Part shown: one piece after another, positions 54,401 through 64,000 of the stretch
How positions within the stretch are numbered: the first letter of the stretch is position 1
How the letters are laid out: each line of letters opens with the position of its first letter
Origin: Trametes villosa
Lineage: Eukaryota; Basidiomycota; Agaricomycetes; Polyporales; Polyporaceae
DNA: 64,000 nucleotides
Reading direction: 5' to 3'
Assembly (NCBI GenBank): GCA_002964805.2
Contig: PUDQ02000057.1
Span: 744,001-808,000 of the forward strand
Notes under the pieces: generated by a model
The model's database searches: none
The model's input: the letters and a program-made list of their open reading frames with translations, nothing else
What the model was told of the DNA's origin: nothing
Position numbers and translations under genes: made by a program

Positions 54401-56595
54401 CTATTTGCGTCGCGCCTCCGCCTCTGAGAGGAGCAGGATTGCCAAGAGCGCGCCGGGCACCCAGGCGTGTGCGAGGCGTGCACGCCGGGTGGAGTGCGGG
54501 CGTTCTGAACGTTCGCGCGAATCGGCATAATGGGCATGGGTTCGCGCGAGGCACAGCGGTTCCGAGACGCCGCGCGAGCCTGTTGGGCAGCTGCTTGTCC
54601 TAGTACTGTGCGAAGCGCGCCCGGCCGAAGTGCAGGAAGGTGGCCTGGGAGTGGGCCCGGCAGCCTGAGTGAACGCGAACCGCACCTGCGCGGGTGTTTC
54701 CGTGCATCGCGGTGCCTGTTTCCTGCAGCACCTTCGCATCAGTTCGACCTGTAGGCAGGGAATATATCAGAACTAGAACAGGCGAATTTGCACTAGATGA
54801 GCGGAAAGACGGGGCTGATCCCGCAGCGGATGCGTCCACTCCGCCTCCGGCCAAGCGCGAGCGTGCTTCGGATTCGAAACTGCCACAATCACGCGTGTTG
54901 CGCGTGTGCGCAAATCCCTCCGCGAGCCCTCAATCGATGGCCTCGCCTGCACAGAAGGGGAAGGTGCTCTGACCCCCGGTCCGGGCACCCAAGATGAGCC
55001 CTTCTCGCGAGGGGAAGAGGGCCGCCTACCTCGTCCACCCGCGCAAGACGTCATTGCGCCATCCTCGAGGCAGAGCCCGACGGCCTGGGAGCCCTCGAAA
55101 GCCTAATGCAGCCGGGCTGGGGTCGCCCCGCGCGCGTCGTTCGCGAAGCCCGCGCGGGCACCCCGGCTTGTCAAGAACGCGCACGCGCGCTGCCAACGCC
55201 CCAAAGAGGCGACCTGCAGGCCCCGGCGGCCGTGTCTGGCGGCCTTCTCGACACATTGACGTCGCGGTCGCGCGATCGCGTCCCGTCGCTCGCGCTTCGT
55301 ATGATGACATGCTGGGCGACAGCCGGAAGTCGAAGGCGGCGGATGCGGATGCCGTGGCAGCCGTCAAAGCGTCGAGTGGCGTCGAAGAGAACCGGGTGTC
55401 GTCCGCGCTGGTTCGGTACTGGGCGCGCCGCCGCGCAGTCTGCGTGCGGCGTGGACGTCAGTGCGGATCTGACGGAGAAGGCGCGGAGGATGTAAGCTAT
55501 ACCCTGCGAGGGCGGCTTCCCGCGAGCCTCGTTTCGTGCGCGGCGCCAGTCTGCACCGTGCCCGCCTCCCGGCAGTGGTGGCGTTGCTCTGGATCGTAAC
55601 GGCGACCGGAACCGAGTAGGCGGCGCAAGAGAGGGTTTCCAGGGTGAGCCGCGGGAGTTACCATGCTAGCGCAGCGGCGCTGGTGTGAATACGCTCGAGA
55701 TAGACTTCAGGGACGGTACCTCGAGCATATCTGGAGCGCTATGGGCCGACCCAGCTGGTGGCTGAGTGGCTGACGTAGTCGGAGGCTGACACGGTACGAG
55801 CGAGGCTGGCCCAGGCAGTTGCGGTGGACTGCGAGTGGGAAGGACCGCGCCTGTAGAGCGCGACACTGTCCCGCCGTCGTGATCGCAACCGCACAGAGTG
55901 ACATGAACAGCCAGCGGCCGAGGACGTCCAGGAGGGGCGGGTGACATCGCTAGCGGCATACTAAGCTAAAGCCACTTCTCAGCTTCCCGCGGAAGGTGCT
56001 CTTGGAAGCGACATGGGGCTGACATGAACGTACGGCGTACTATGCCACGCCATCCGCATCAGACATTTCGAGTCGTATGAAGCCCGTCCCGATCCCGATG
56101 TGAGTGACCGCTAGCGATCGAGCAGGTGGTTGACCCGCGGAGAAGAGTAGGCAAGGCGGCCCTATTCATTCGGGTCAACACTTGGTCAATATCGATCAAT
56201 GGCGCGCCACAGCTCGCCATGGAACATACCTTCAAAGTCGGCAGTAGCCTAGCGTCGGTAAGACCGCCGCCACTGTCGCCGACTCCTTCCAGACGACAGG
56301 CCGCCGCCGCATATATTCGCGGGAGGGCGCACGAAGTCCATAGATGTCTCCCGAGCCTGTAGAGAAGACGACAAGACGAGAAGGCGGCGAGAGGGCAAGG
56401 AGAAACGCGGACCTACCAGATGTGCACGCCGAGATCCAGCGATCGATCGGCGGCTGGTAGAATGAACGCCGGACGTGGGCTGACAGCCGTCAATATTTGG
56501 GGCGCAGCGGGCGCGGTCGGTCCGCCTCCGTCGAGTGGTACTGGGGTGGCTGGGCCCCTTTGCGGGGGGTGTATTGGTGGTTGCAGGGACCAGAT
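51474..56595. other. 5-kb GC-rich region without recognised genes
   Basis: Composition resembles the desert to the left. A GGGCTTCGGGC/GCCCGAAGCCC inverted repeat lies at about 51776-51822, just 3' of the Pro/His-rich gene. Frames at 53535-53777 minus and 54694-55600 plus have stretches of protein-like composition, but they change frame and lack motifs, so at most they are eroded genes. No transposon landmarks seen. Confidence 0.5.
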
Positions 56596-57545
56596 CATGT
56601 TGATGAACCTGGTAGTGGTGCAGCCACGGCTGCCTTGACAGAATATTCCCCAGAGAGACCGAGTTCATACTCGATGGTAAGCAGGAGGCGCCAGAGACCG
56701 AGAAAAAGACCAAGAGTATAGAAAGCGGGCATAAGGCGGGGTGGTGTTGCGAGAGTTGCGAGAAGCCTGACGTCGTCGTGCCACTGAAACTGGGCCTCCA
56801 GAGCAAGCAGTCTGGATCCAAGCGCCTGCAGATGTCGAAGGCGGCCCTCTGGAAGCCCTGCAATTCCCTGGGATGTCCAGAAACAACGGAGCGAGCGTCT
56901 TATCCGTGCAGCTCGTAACAGCGAGCTCTACGCGGTCGAGCAAAGCCTCGATGCTGGTGATGTGGCGGTTCAGGGAGGCACAGGTTGAGGCTGACCGTCC
57001 GAAGCATTTCCTGGGATGACGGAGGGCTGACGATGGCAACCTAGCACGGGAGGAAAACATGTTCGGGGGTGACTAGCGAATCTGGGCAACGTAATCCGAG
57101 GAGCATTCGGCACGGATCGTCCTACGACGCATCGTAGGCTGCTAGACTGCTCAGACAGTAGGGATCAGCTTGGTTTCTGGTATACGCCATATAGATAGGC
57201 CATGCAAATACTACTCACTTCGGCGACAATACACATCCTACCAGCTTAGCTAGTATGTTTTTGACGAGTAACGGGTATGTGTATGCGTCGATGTCTCTTC
57301 ACTAAGGACTCGGTGGCGACGCGCAATCCGCAGGAATACTTACGTGGTGTTATGAGCGGCTTGTCCTGCATGTCCACCAATCGAACCCCCTGAAGTCCCT
57401 GTAAGAGCCGTTCCATGTAGTGCTCGCGGTCGTGCTCAAGATTTCGACGCTGCCACAGCTGCGCAGTGTATATGGTGGAAGACAAGATGTAGAGTTGTGG
57501 CGAAGCGCCCTGTGCTAGTCGTCGATCGCGATGACGCTTCGGCAA
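56596..57545 (-). CDS. Unidentified gene with C-terminal membrane segment (tentative model)
   Basis: Minus-strand gene inferred from exon-like sequence. The first exon (about 57350-57545) reads LWQRRNLEHDREHYMERLLQGLQG and VDMQDKPLITP, ending in a strong donor, GTAAGTAT. A later exon reads LNRHITSIEALLDRVELA and, after a 52-nt intron, joins GIAGLPEGRLRHLQALGSRLLALEAQFQWHDDVRLLATL, a hydrophobic MPAFYTLGLFLGLWRLLL segment, and EYELGLSGEYSV before the stop at 56596. The link between the two parts crosses about 315 nt and is uncertain; they could be separate genes. No family recognised. Confidence 0.4.
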
Positions 57546-57989
57546 ATGCCATCCACCTCGAGCTCCGTCCTCACCGATCCTCCTGCACTCAAGCTGGACG
57601 CGCTCTCCTCCGCACTCTCGCCCGGCAGCTCAGCGGTTCTCATCTGTATACTCGTTCTCACTGCTCTCGTTCTCCTTCGTAAACCCAGACGCGTAGAAGC
57701 CGACGCGCATTCTGATAACGACAGTAGCAGCGCTACTCCAGACCCCCACGAGCATATGGTCAGTACTTACCTCCGCTCAGTCTCGGTCCGCACCATGCCC
57801 GCTCACCCATCGCATTCCCGCATGCTTCCCCGCGTATCCTTCCTCGCACGCGACCTCCGTGGGCGGACGGCTTCTGCTCCCGATCCGGCATCCCCCACCC
57901 CCCGCGTCCGATGTTATCGCCCCGCCCATCCCGCCCCGCTCGGACTTGACCCCCTGCTCGCCCGCCATCGCCTCCGGACGTGTACTTGA
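57531..57989 (+). CDS. Possible small single-pass membrane protein
   Basis: Starts MTLRQMPSTSSSVL; contains one clear transmembrane stretch, SSAVLICILVLTALVLL, followed by a basic anchor RKPRRVE and a Ser/Asp-rich stretch. A donor-like GTCAGT at 57758 suggests that the frame after HEHM may be intronic. Its start overlaps that of the minus-strand gene by about 15 bp if both models are right, so one start is probably misplaced. Low certainty. Confidence 0.35.
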   Translation: MTLRQMPSTSSSVLTDPPALKLDALSSALSPGSSAVLICILVLTALVLLRKPRRVEADAHSDNDSSSATPDPHEHMVSTYLRSVSVRTMPAHPSHSRMLPRVSFLARDLRGRTASAPDPASPTPRVRCYRPAHPAPLGLDPLLARHRLRTCT

Positions 57990-58087
57990 ACTGCGGTACG
58001 CTACGCTGCGTGACGCACACCCGCTGCCATCGCGATCGCACCCTGTTCGCGCAGTCCAAGACCGTGAAGTCGAGAGCGGACCGAGAG

Positions 58088-59425
58088 ATGGACGAGAAGG
58101 TCGCGCAGTTCGCCAACATCACCGGCGCGTCGTGAGTGCCAGCCTCCCCCGCCTCCGTGTGTGCGATTTGGCGGCGATGCGCGATACTCATATTGGCATA
58201 CGCGCGGGGGCAGATCGAAGGATGCGCGGCGGTTCATCACGAAGTACAAGCGGGTCGACGCGGCGATCGAGGCGTACTACAACGACCCCACCGCCGCCGG
58301 CGCACGCCCCACGGCGTCCACGAGCAAGCTCACTGCTTTGTTCGACAAGTACAAGGGTGCGCCTCCCTTCTCCCGTCTCCCGTACTTCTGATACACACTG
58401 ACGCTTGCGCCACAGAGCCGGGCGGGGACGACATCACGGTGGACGGGACGATCCTGCTGTGCTCGGATCTGGCGGTGGACCCGGAGGACGTGGTGCTGCT
58501 CGCGGTCGCGTACGAGCTCAAGTCGCCCGCGATGGGCCAGTGGACGCGCAAGGGCTGGACGGACGGCTGGAAGGCGCTCGGGTGCGTCCCCTCCCTTGCC
58601 CTCGCTAGGTTGTTCGTTCGCCCAGACAGGACACCAATCGCTCCGTTTGCGCTATAGTGTGGACACGATCCCTGCGATGAAGACGGCGCTAGACACGCTC
58701 CGGAACCAGATGGCGCGCGAGACGGAGTACTTCCGGCACGTGTACAACTACACGTTCGAGTTCTCGCGCCCGCCCGGGCAGCGCTCTCTCGGTGCGCCCC
58801 TTCCCCTCCCGCCCTTATTCTCTCTAAGCTGAAGCGTGACTGACGCGGCTGCTAGGACTGGACATGGCACAGGGCTTCTGGGCGCTGCTCATCCCGCACG
58901 GGCTGCAGGGCGGCGCGCTCGCGCACGTCGCCGGGGGCGCGCAAGACGGGGACGGGGACGAGGTGATGGCGCCCGCGGGCGCGGGCGCGGGCGCGGAGGC
59001 GGGCTGGAAGGACGAGTACACGCAGTGGTGGTTCGAGTTCTTGGAGGGCAGCGGCGCGAAGGGCGTCAGCAAGGACGTGTGGCAGATGGTGCGTCTCTCA
59101 CTCTCATTTTATTGGCTCATTGGATACATGGGTTGGGTGCGCTGGAGCTGTGTGAAGAGCGGGGGCTGGCAGGGGGGAAGGAGGCGGGACGGGTGGCGTA
59201 AGACCAGCGGCTGACTGATCTACTCGCGACAGTTCCTCGAGTTCGTGCGGACGATCGACGCGCGGTTCGAGAAGTACGACGCGGAAGGTGTGTGCGCCTC
59301 TCTCATGCCAGCCTCTTCTGCCCACCACATGCTGACCGATCGACCCGTTCTCGTCAGCCGCATGGCCATCGACGATCGACGACTTTGTCGAGTATGCGCG
59401 GAACAGGCTTGCGGGGAACGCGTAG
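58088..59425 (+). CDS. DCN1: Dcn1-type cullin neddylation factor
   Basis: Co-E3 that promotes attachment of Nedd8 to cullins, hence activation of cullin-RING ubiquitin ligases. Seven exons with short introns; about 280 aa. The N-terminal UBA-like domain is VAQFANITGAS|SKDARRFITKYKRVDAAIEAYYNDP, with a splice site inside. The potentiating-neddylation domain follows: LFDKYKE, DGTILLCSDLAVDPEDVVLLAVAYELKSPAMGQWTRKGWTDGW, then LDMAQGFWALLIPHG and the C-terminal WWFEFLE, KDVWQMFLEFVRTID, WPSTIDDFVEYARNR. An Ala/Gly-rich insert (about 58920-59000) interrupts the domain between LIPHG and DEYTQWW. An upstream exon, giving a longer N-terminus (SKTVKSRADRE), is possible through an acceptor near 58058. 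Convergent with the Rpp14-like gene. Confidence 0.92.
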
Positions 59426-60009
59426 TAGCCCGTGCAGGTGTTCGCGCAGGAGAACGATGGAAGAAGATCAAGGAGCTTGTAGAGTACTCTACGTGTAGTA
59501 GCGGGGGAGGAGACCAGTGTATTGCAATCTGTGCTGTATCGCTTGTTATCGACTCGTTTGGCTTTCTTTTACGTTCCTTAGCACCGTCTCCGGACAACGT
59601 CGAGGACAGGAAGCCTCATGGGCAGTGGCTAGCATCCGGGGTAGGTAGCCGCTGCCGCAGGGGCGGCCATGGTGGCAGCCGCGTAGTCAGCCGTTCCATC
59701 TTGTACGAGGTTTGTCGCCCACCGCCGTGAAAGAGGACGCGATCGCACGAGGCTGACTTGACGGTTGGTTCAGCCTGCCGATCGATGGTTGGCGGGAGTC
59801 AGCCGCGGACATAATAAATGCCTTTGATGTGCGGCTTACCGTCGATGGCTTGCTAGGGAGTCCAGCCGCCTGGTATGTGGGCTGACGCGTAGCAGACCTG
59901 AAGGCAGCCGGTGGGCACCCCGAGGTGCCAGCCTCTTGAGCAACTGATTCCGGGTTCGAATTCGTCGTAAGAACGATCAGACGCGATTTGCGCCGCTGGC
60001 TGCCGCCTT
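59426..60009. other. Spacer with degenerate tandem CAGCCG-type repeats
   Basis: Between the convergent Dcn1 and Rpp14-like genes. At about 59770-59880 two units of roughly 90-100 bp share CGATGGTTGGCGGGAGTCAGCCGC-like sequence, and further GTCAGCCG/GCAGCCGG motifs occur at 59690 and 59905. A GGGTTCGAATTC at about 59950 resembles a tRNA T arm, but its stem does not pair. Confidence 0.45.
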
Positions 60010-60393
60010 TCAGGCCAACGCCTCCGCAGAGAGCAAGGCCGGAAGAAACGAGGACTCCTTCACGAGCGAGAGCCTCGGCGCCGCGTTCGAGGCCGTCACC
60101 GCGGCAAGCAGCTTGGGTGCATCGCTAATGCAAAAGCAGAGAGATGTCATGGTCAGCCTCTGCAAGCCTCTTTGGTACTAAGCAGGATGTGCAAACCTTT
60201 CTCCGATGCGCGCAACGAGTGCGGTCCCGTCATCAGCGAGCCAGAGCACGTCTACGTAGGTGTGCGAGGAGACAAGCCCGAAGGACTGCCCGAGCGCGTC
60301 CTGGATCGTCTTCCGGAGCGTCAGCGCATCCGCACAGGGTGGTGAGACGGCGAAACGGATGTAGCGGTGCGTCGCGGGGAGGCGGCGGGGCAT
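60010..60393 (-). CDS. RNase P/MRP subunit, Rpp14/Pop5 family
   Basis: Small protein subunit of the RNase P/MRP ribonucleoprotein, which matures tRNA 5' ends and pre-rRNA. Two exons, 60197-60393 and 60010-60124, with a 71-nt intron (GTTTGC...CATTAG); 312 nt, 103 aa. Start chosen at MPRRLPATHRYIRFAVSPP, the ordinary short N-terminus for the family. Conserved core: ADALTLRKTIQDALGQSFGLVSSHTYVDVLWLADDGTALVARIGE, where the TLRKxIxxxLxxxFG helix is the Pop5/Rpp14 signature. The second exon adds APKLLAAVTASNAAPRLSLVKESSFLPALL. Length and motif favour Rpp14; Pop5 itself is a close alternative. Confidence 0.75.
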
Positions 60394-60750
60394 CGCACAG
60401 GTCGTCTTCTTCCGCGCAGTTACGCTTCGACCACAGTAGCACACGGCGGATGCGATACTGCAGAGATGCTGGTCTCGCGACTGCGACCAGGTCGAGGAGC
60501 GGAGGAAGGCAGAATTTCGCATCTCGATCGCGATCCTGCGCTCCACCAATCAGCGGGCGGCGCTCTATGGGCGCCTAGGGGCAGCTGTGCCGGGGAAATG
60601 ATCTCATCTGTCTCGCTCAGCAGCGCTCAGCCTGCGCCACAGCTCACGCTCTCCTCCCCGGCCGGCGCGCTGCTCTCTCCCTTGTACCCTCTGCTTCTCT
60701 GCTGTTCGATACCCTCTTGTCTGTGATCTGTCCTCTGCGCTCGTCGAACT
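60394..60750. promoter_or_regulatory. Bidirectional promoter, Rpp14-like / DHHC genes
   Basis: About 360 bp between divergent starts. The right part is pyrimidine-rich (about 60640-60730). No TATA box or repeat is evident. Confidence 0.4.
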
Positions 60751-62623
60751 ATGGCGCCGAATGGCACCGCGAAGCAGCAGCCGGAGGGACAGTGTTGTGG
60801 AGTCGTTGAGGAGGCCCGCGAGAAACGCGCGGCACGGAAAGCGAAGCCCCAACCATGGATCGTCCTCAAGCTCACAATTCCGATAACCGTGGGGCTCATT
60901 GTGTATGCGTTCTACGTGTACATCGCGCGATTGTGTGTGCCTATGATCAAGCGCGAACCCGGCGCGTTAGGAGGGCGGGCTATGGGAAGTGAGTGGTTCT
61001 GAGCTGGGTTCGCTGGGGGAAGAAGCTGACGTTGGTTGGTACATTGCTCTCAGTCGGGTTCCTGATTGTGTTTTGCATAATCGGTCTCATGACGATCTGG
61101 GCGTACGAGAAGGTGCGTACTCAAGACCCTCTTGATGTGAGAGCACCACGCTTACGTGCCCTGCAGGTCGTCCTCACTTCACCAGGATACGCCAGAGATG
61201 TGCGTAGTCCCCTCTCAGCCTCCCCTCCATGCCTTATATCTATCCCTTTGCTCATCTAGCATGTGCGAAAATCGCCGGCTCCAGTCATCGAGAATGGATT
61301 CCCGACCTGGTGGGGCAGTGAGAGCGAGGCTGAGCTCGCCGGCGCACAATACGAGGCCTCGCAGACGCAGTCTGGGAGTGCTGAGCCGAAGGAGAACGAC
61401 AAGGGCAACCACGCGCACCACACAGCCGAGGACAACTATGCAGGACACACATTACCACCACAGGAAGACGAGAACGTAGGCATCACGGACACCATCGCGC
61501 CAGTCGCCGCTGCGCGCGCGAAGGCGACCGCAGATCGGGGGCCCCCGCCTCTACCACAGCCCCCGGCTGAGTCGCAGTCGCAGCCACAGCCGTTACCGGG
61601 AACCCTGGGCCTCAGCGAGCGCGAGCAGAAGCCGATGAGGTACACCCGCAAGCCGCCGTCGACACCGATTTTGCGGCCAGAGTATAGGTATTGCCATAAG
61701 GATGGGTTCTTGAAGCCTATGCGGGCGCACCACTGTCGTGCGTGCGGGACGGTGCGCATTCGTTATTTGCGTAATCCGTTGTGTGGTACTGATACAGGCT
61801 GCTGTAGTGTGTGCTAAAGTATGATCATCATTGTCCGTGGATAGGACAGTGTGTTGGCGCACGGAACCACAAGGTATGTGCACTCATGCTCGATCGCTAG
61901 CATGAACCCCAAGGAAGCTGACGAGCGATGCAGTTCTTCATGATCTTCGTTTGGTGGGCCATCTGGTTCTGCGCATGGACGTTCGCGACGCTCGTCGGGC
62001 TCAACGCGCGCGCCGCGTCCGTCCGGCCCGACTTTGACATCGACGGCCAACACGTCGCCATCATGGCCCTGTGCGTTCCCCTTCCTTCGTCCCTTGTCCC
62101 CCTTTCCACTCTCCCGCAAGTACGTGTTGCTGACTCGCTGAACGATCATACAGATCTGGACTGTTCCTGCTCTTCACCGTCGCGCTGCTCGCGACGCACG
62201 TGGACCTCATCTGCGCGGGGCAGTCCACGGTCGAGACGCTCGAGGCGCGCCGCATCCGCGAGCGCGAGGAGCGCGTGCTCGCGCGCCTGCACGCGTGGCA
62301 CGACTTCCGCGGCAGGCGTGCGACGCGCCGACAGTGGGACGCGGAGTGGGGGCGCGTGGGCAAGGAGGGCAATCCCTGGTGGCTGGGCAGCGCGAGAAGG
62401 AACTGGGAGGCGACGATGGGAGCGCATGTGTGGGAGTGGTTCCGTGAGTCTACCCTCTCGTTTTAGTCCTTGTTTGCGAGCGTGGGGATGGATGCTAACG
62501 TGGGGGTGTGTAGTGCCGATCGGGAAGAGCCCAGACGATGGGCTGAGCTACACGCTTAACCCGCGCTTCGACGCGGAGGGCCGGTGGCGGCCAAGGCGCG
62601 AGTGGCCGAGGGAGCTGCAATAG
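60751..62623 (+). CDS. DHHC-type protein S-palmitoyltransferase
   Basis: Integral membrane enzyme that transfers palmitate to cysteines of target proteins at endomembranes. Several exons with short introns; roughly 470 aa. Four membrane segments in the usual order: [60 protein letters not shown] and [16 protein letters not shown]. The Cys-rich domain is complete: [23 protein letters not shown] spliced to [22 protein letters not shown], with the catalytic DHHC tetrad. A long Gln/Pro/Glu-rich insert (about 61280-61660) lies between TM2 and the Cys-rich domain. The C-terminal cytosolic part ends [20 protein letters not shown]. Resembles the fungal Pfa3/Pfa5-type enzymes; the exact ortholog was not determined. 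Confidence 0.9.
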
Positions 62624-62886
62624 CCCTCTCGGAGCGGACAGAGGAGATTGGATCATGACTTCAGACTGCACGACTGCCACACGACTGCTACATATATATG
62701 ACGACTGGTGCTGAATTCGTTACACGCTGCCTGTGAGGACTGTAGTCGAGGTCTGTCGGTGTGCTTGCTGTGATTTGCTGTGTCGCGAGGGACTGGATTA
62801 TACTATACAAGCATAACTACTGTTCTACTGCTGCTTCACGTTCTACTGCCAATCTGTGTGCGATACTCAGCAAACCAAGCAATCCG

Positions 62887-64000
62887 CTATGTCGCCACGT
62901 TTGTCGCCCTCTTCAGCTCCCGCACCTCGTCCCGCGTAAAATTCCACCTCTCCGCGAGCTTCTCCTCCCCGCCCTCCCTCCTCTCCTGCTCCTCCAAATA
63001 CCCGCCCAACACCCTCCCCTCCCCCTCCGGCAACTTTCTCTCTCCACTCCGAGTGTATGTGTGCAGCCCGCGCAGGACCTTCTCCTCAAAGTCCGCGTCG
63101 CCCTCCGTCTCGCCGTCGGGCCCGTGCGGGACGGGCTGCGCGAGCGCGCCGACGAGCGCGCCGAGGATGCCGTGCGAGGTCAGCGCGGCGGCGGTCGCGG
63201 CGGAGGTCGAGGCGGAGCGCGGGTCGGCGACCATGGAGGCGTGCGAGTTGGGGTGGACGGTTTGAGGGGGTGAGACGGCCGCGGCGGCGGTGGAGGGGGT
63301 GGAGGAGGGCTCGGCGGGCTGGGTAGAACTGGAGCTGGAGGGGTGGAGGGTTACGGCTTGGGCTTGGGTTGTCGGCTGGGAGGCGGGTGGGCCGAGTGCA
63401 AGTGAGGTGGACGTCGATGCAGGTGCGGGGGCAGGTGCAGACGGTGCAGCTTCCGCTGCCGCGACACCCTCAGTCGAAGTCGGGACCTGCAGCGGCTGCT
63501 GGACGTTCGCCGGCGCCTCCGTAACCTGCTCCTCGGTCTCGCCGCCAGTGGGCGTAAGGAGTGTGTTGAGGAGGAAAGCAATCTTGCGCCGGACTCCGAT
63601 GTCGGGGTCCTGGAGCGCGGCACGGAGGACGTCCCAGCCGCCGGCAGGGCCCATCTGCGCGACGGCGGCGGCGTTGTGCTTGAGCAGGCCCGAGAGCGCG
63701 TATGCGGCCTTGGCGCGTGTCTTGTGCGAGCGCACGGTGGGGGCGAGGAAGGAGAGGAGGGAGGGGAGGGGCGAGAGCGCGAGGTACTGTACAGGCGGAA
63801 GAGCAGGTTAGTATGTAGAGCAAGAGAGGGAGGGGGGGGGAAGGGGAAGGGGAACGTACGGAGTGCTGGGCGGCGGGATTGTTCTGCATGGCGGTGCCGA
63901 GGACCCAGAGGACTTGGGTTTGGATCTCGGGGGAGGATGCGGGGTTGGTGAGCAGCGTGTGCAGGGGTTGCCACATCTGCAACTTCTCGAGGTCTGTGGA
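62887..64000 (-). CDS. FES1: Hsp70 nucleotide exchange factor Fes1 (C-terminal part, cut by window edge)
   Basis: Armadillo-repeat nucleotide exchange factor of cytosolic Hsp70 (HspBP1 family). The visible exons are 63860-64000 (open at the window edge, so the N-terminus is missing) and 62887-63786; the 73-nt intron uses GTACGT...GTACAG. Armadillo-repeat sequence: LEKLQMWQPLHTLLTN, EIQTQVLWVLGTAMQNNPAAQHS|YLALSPLPSLLSFLAP, RSHKTRAKAAYALSGLLKHN and PDIGVRRKIAFLLNTLLTP. A long Ala/Pro/Ser/Thr-rich linker (about 63250-63530), then LTSHGILGALVGAL and DADFEEKVLRGLHTYTRSG up to the stop. The linker makes it longer than yeast Fes1, as is usual in filamentous fungi. Convergent with the DHHC gene; the 260-bp spacer holds no feature. 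Confidence 0.9.

Noticed and set aside
54694..55600. Chain of plus-strand frames with charged, low-complexity sequence
   Set aside because: The protein-like character jumps between frames without splice signals that would join them; perhaps an eroded gene, but not supportable as a model.
59940..59965. tRNA-like CCGGGTTCGAATTC
   Set aside because: The 3' side of the T stem does not pair and there is no anticodon arm upstream.
1..64000. A novel defence, toxin or biosynthetic gene cluster
   Set aside because: The genes are mostly conserved housekeeping or secreted-enzyme genes on mixed strands, with no co-oriented cluster of tailoring enzymes or unknowns; nothing supports a new multi-gene system.

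Overview
The window is nuclear DNA of a filamentous basidiomycete, most likely a wood- or litter-decaying Agaricomycete. The evidence is a GC-rich composition, genes cut by many 50-70 nt GT-AG introns, several microexons, and a gene set that pairs conserved eukaryotic housekeeping genes with secreted carbohydrate-active enzymes (GH18 chitinases, a GH16 glucanase-type enzyme, a GH115 glucuronidase). No bacterial, viral or CRISPR-like system is visible. Gene models below were built by eye from splice signals, reading phase and protein-family motifs.

Layout. 1-8.3 kb: two copies of a GH18 chitinase gene with their 5' flanks (about 6.5 kb apart, same strand), separated by a gene-poor stretch holding tandem, hairpin-bearing repeats and a relic of a ubiquitin-protease gene. 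8.3-36.4 kb: a dense gene block with a Ubp6/USP14 deubiquitinase, BAP31-like ER protein, GH16 enzyme, Cdc20/Cdh1-type APC/C activator, small Cys-rich secreted/GPI protein, Nudix hydrolase, F-box protein, coiled-coil protein, BTB protein, histone chaperone Asf1, GH115 alpha-glucuronidase, a tRNA-Arg-like locus and an Mpp6-like exosome cofactor. 36.4-56.6 kb: about 20 kb of GC-rich DNA with only one convincing gene (a Pro/His-rich protein at 50.5 kb), an isolated perfect 17-bp hairpin and some simple repeats. 56.6-64 kb: a second dense block with an unidentified minus-strand gene, a possible small membrane protein, Dcn1, an RNase P/MRP Rpp14/Pop5-like subunit, a DHHC palmitoyltransferase and the C-terminal part of the Hsp70 exchange factor Fes1.

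The genes do not form a pathway cluster. Functional themes are ubiquitin/proteasome control (Ubp6, Cdc20, F-box, BTB, Dcn1), RNA processing (Mpp6, Rpp14), and cell-wall or plant-polymer attack (GH18 x2, GH16, GH115).

Most distinctive observations: a 712-bp hairpin-rich element inserted in a ubp6 intron with a 10-bp target-site duplication, whose removal restores a normal 53-nt intron; 6- and 7-nt microexons in the GH115 gene; the chitinase segmental duplication; repeat copies whose hairpin pairing is kept while sequence changes; and an intron-containing tRNA-Arg(CCT) whose 5' part looks shortened.
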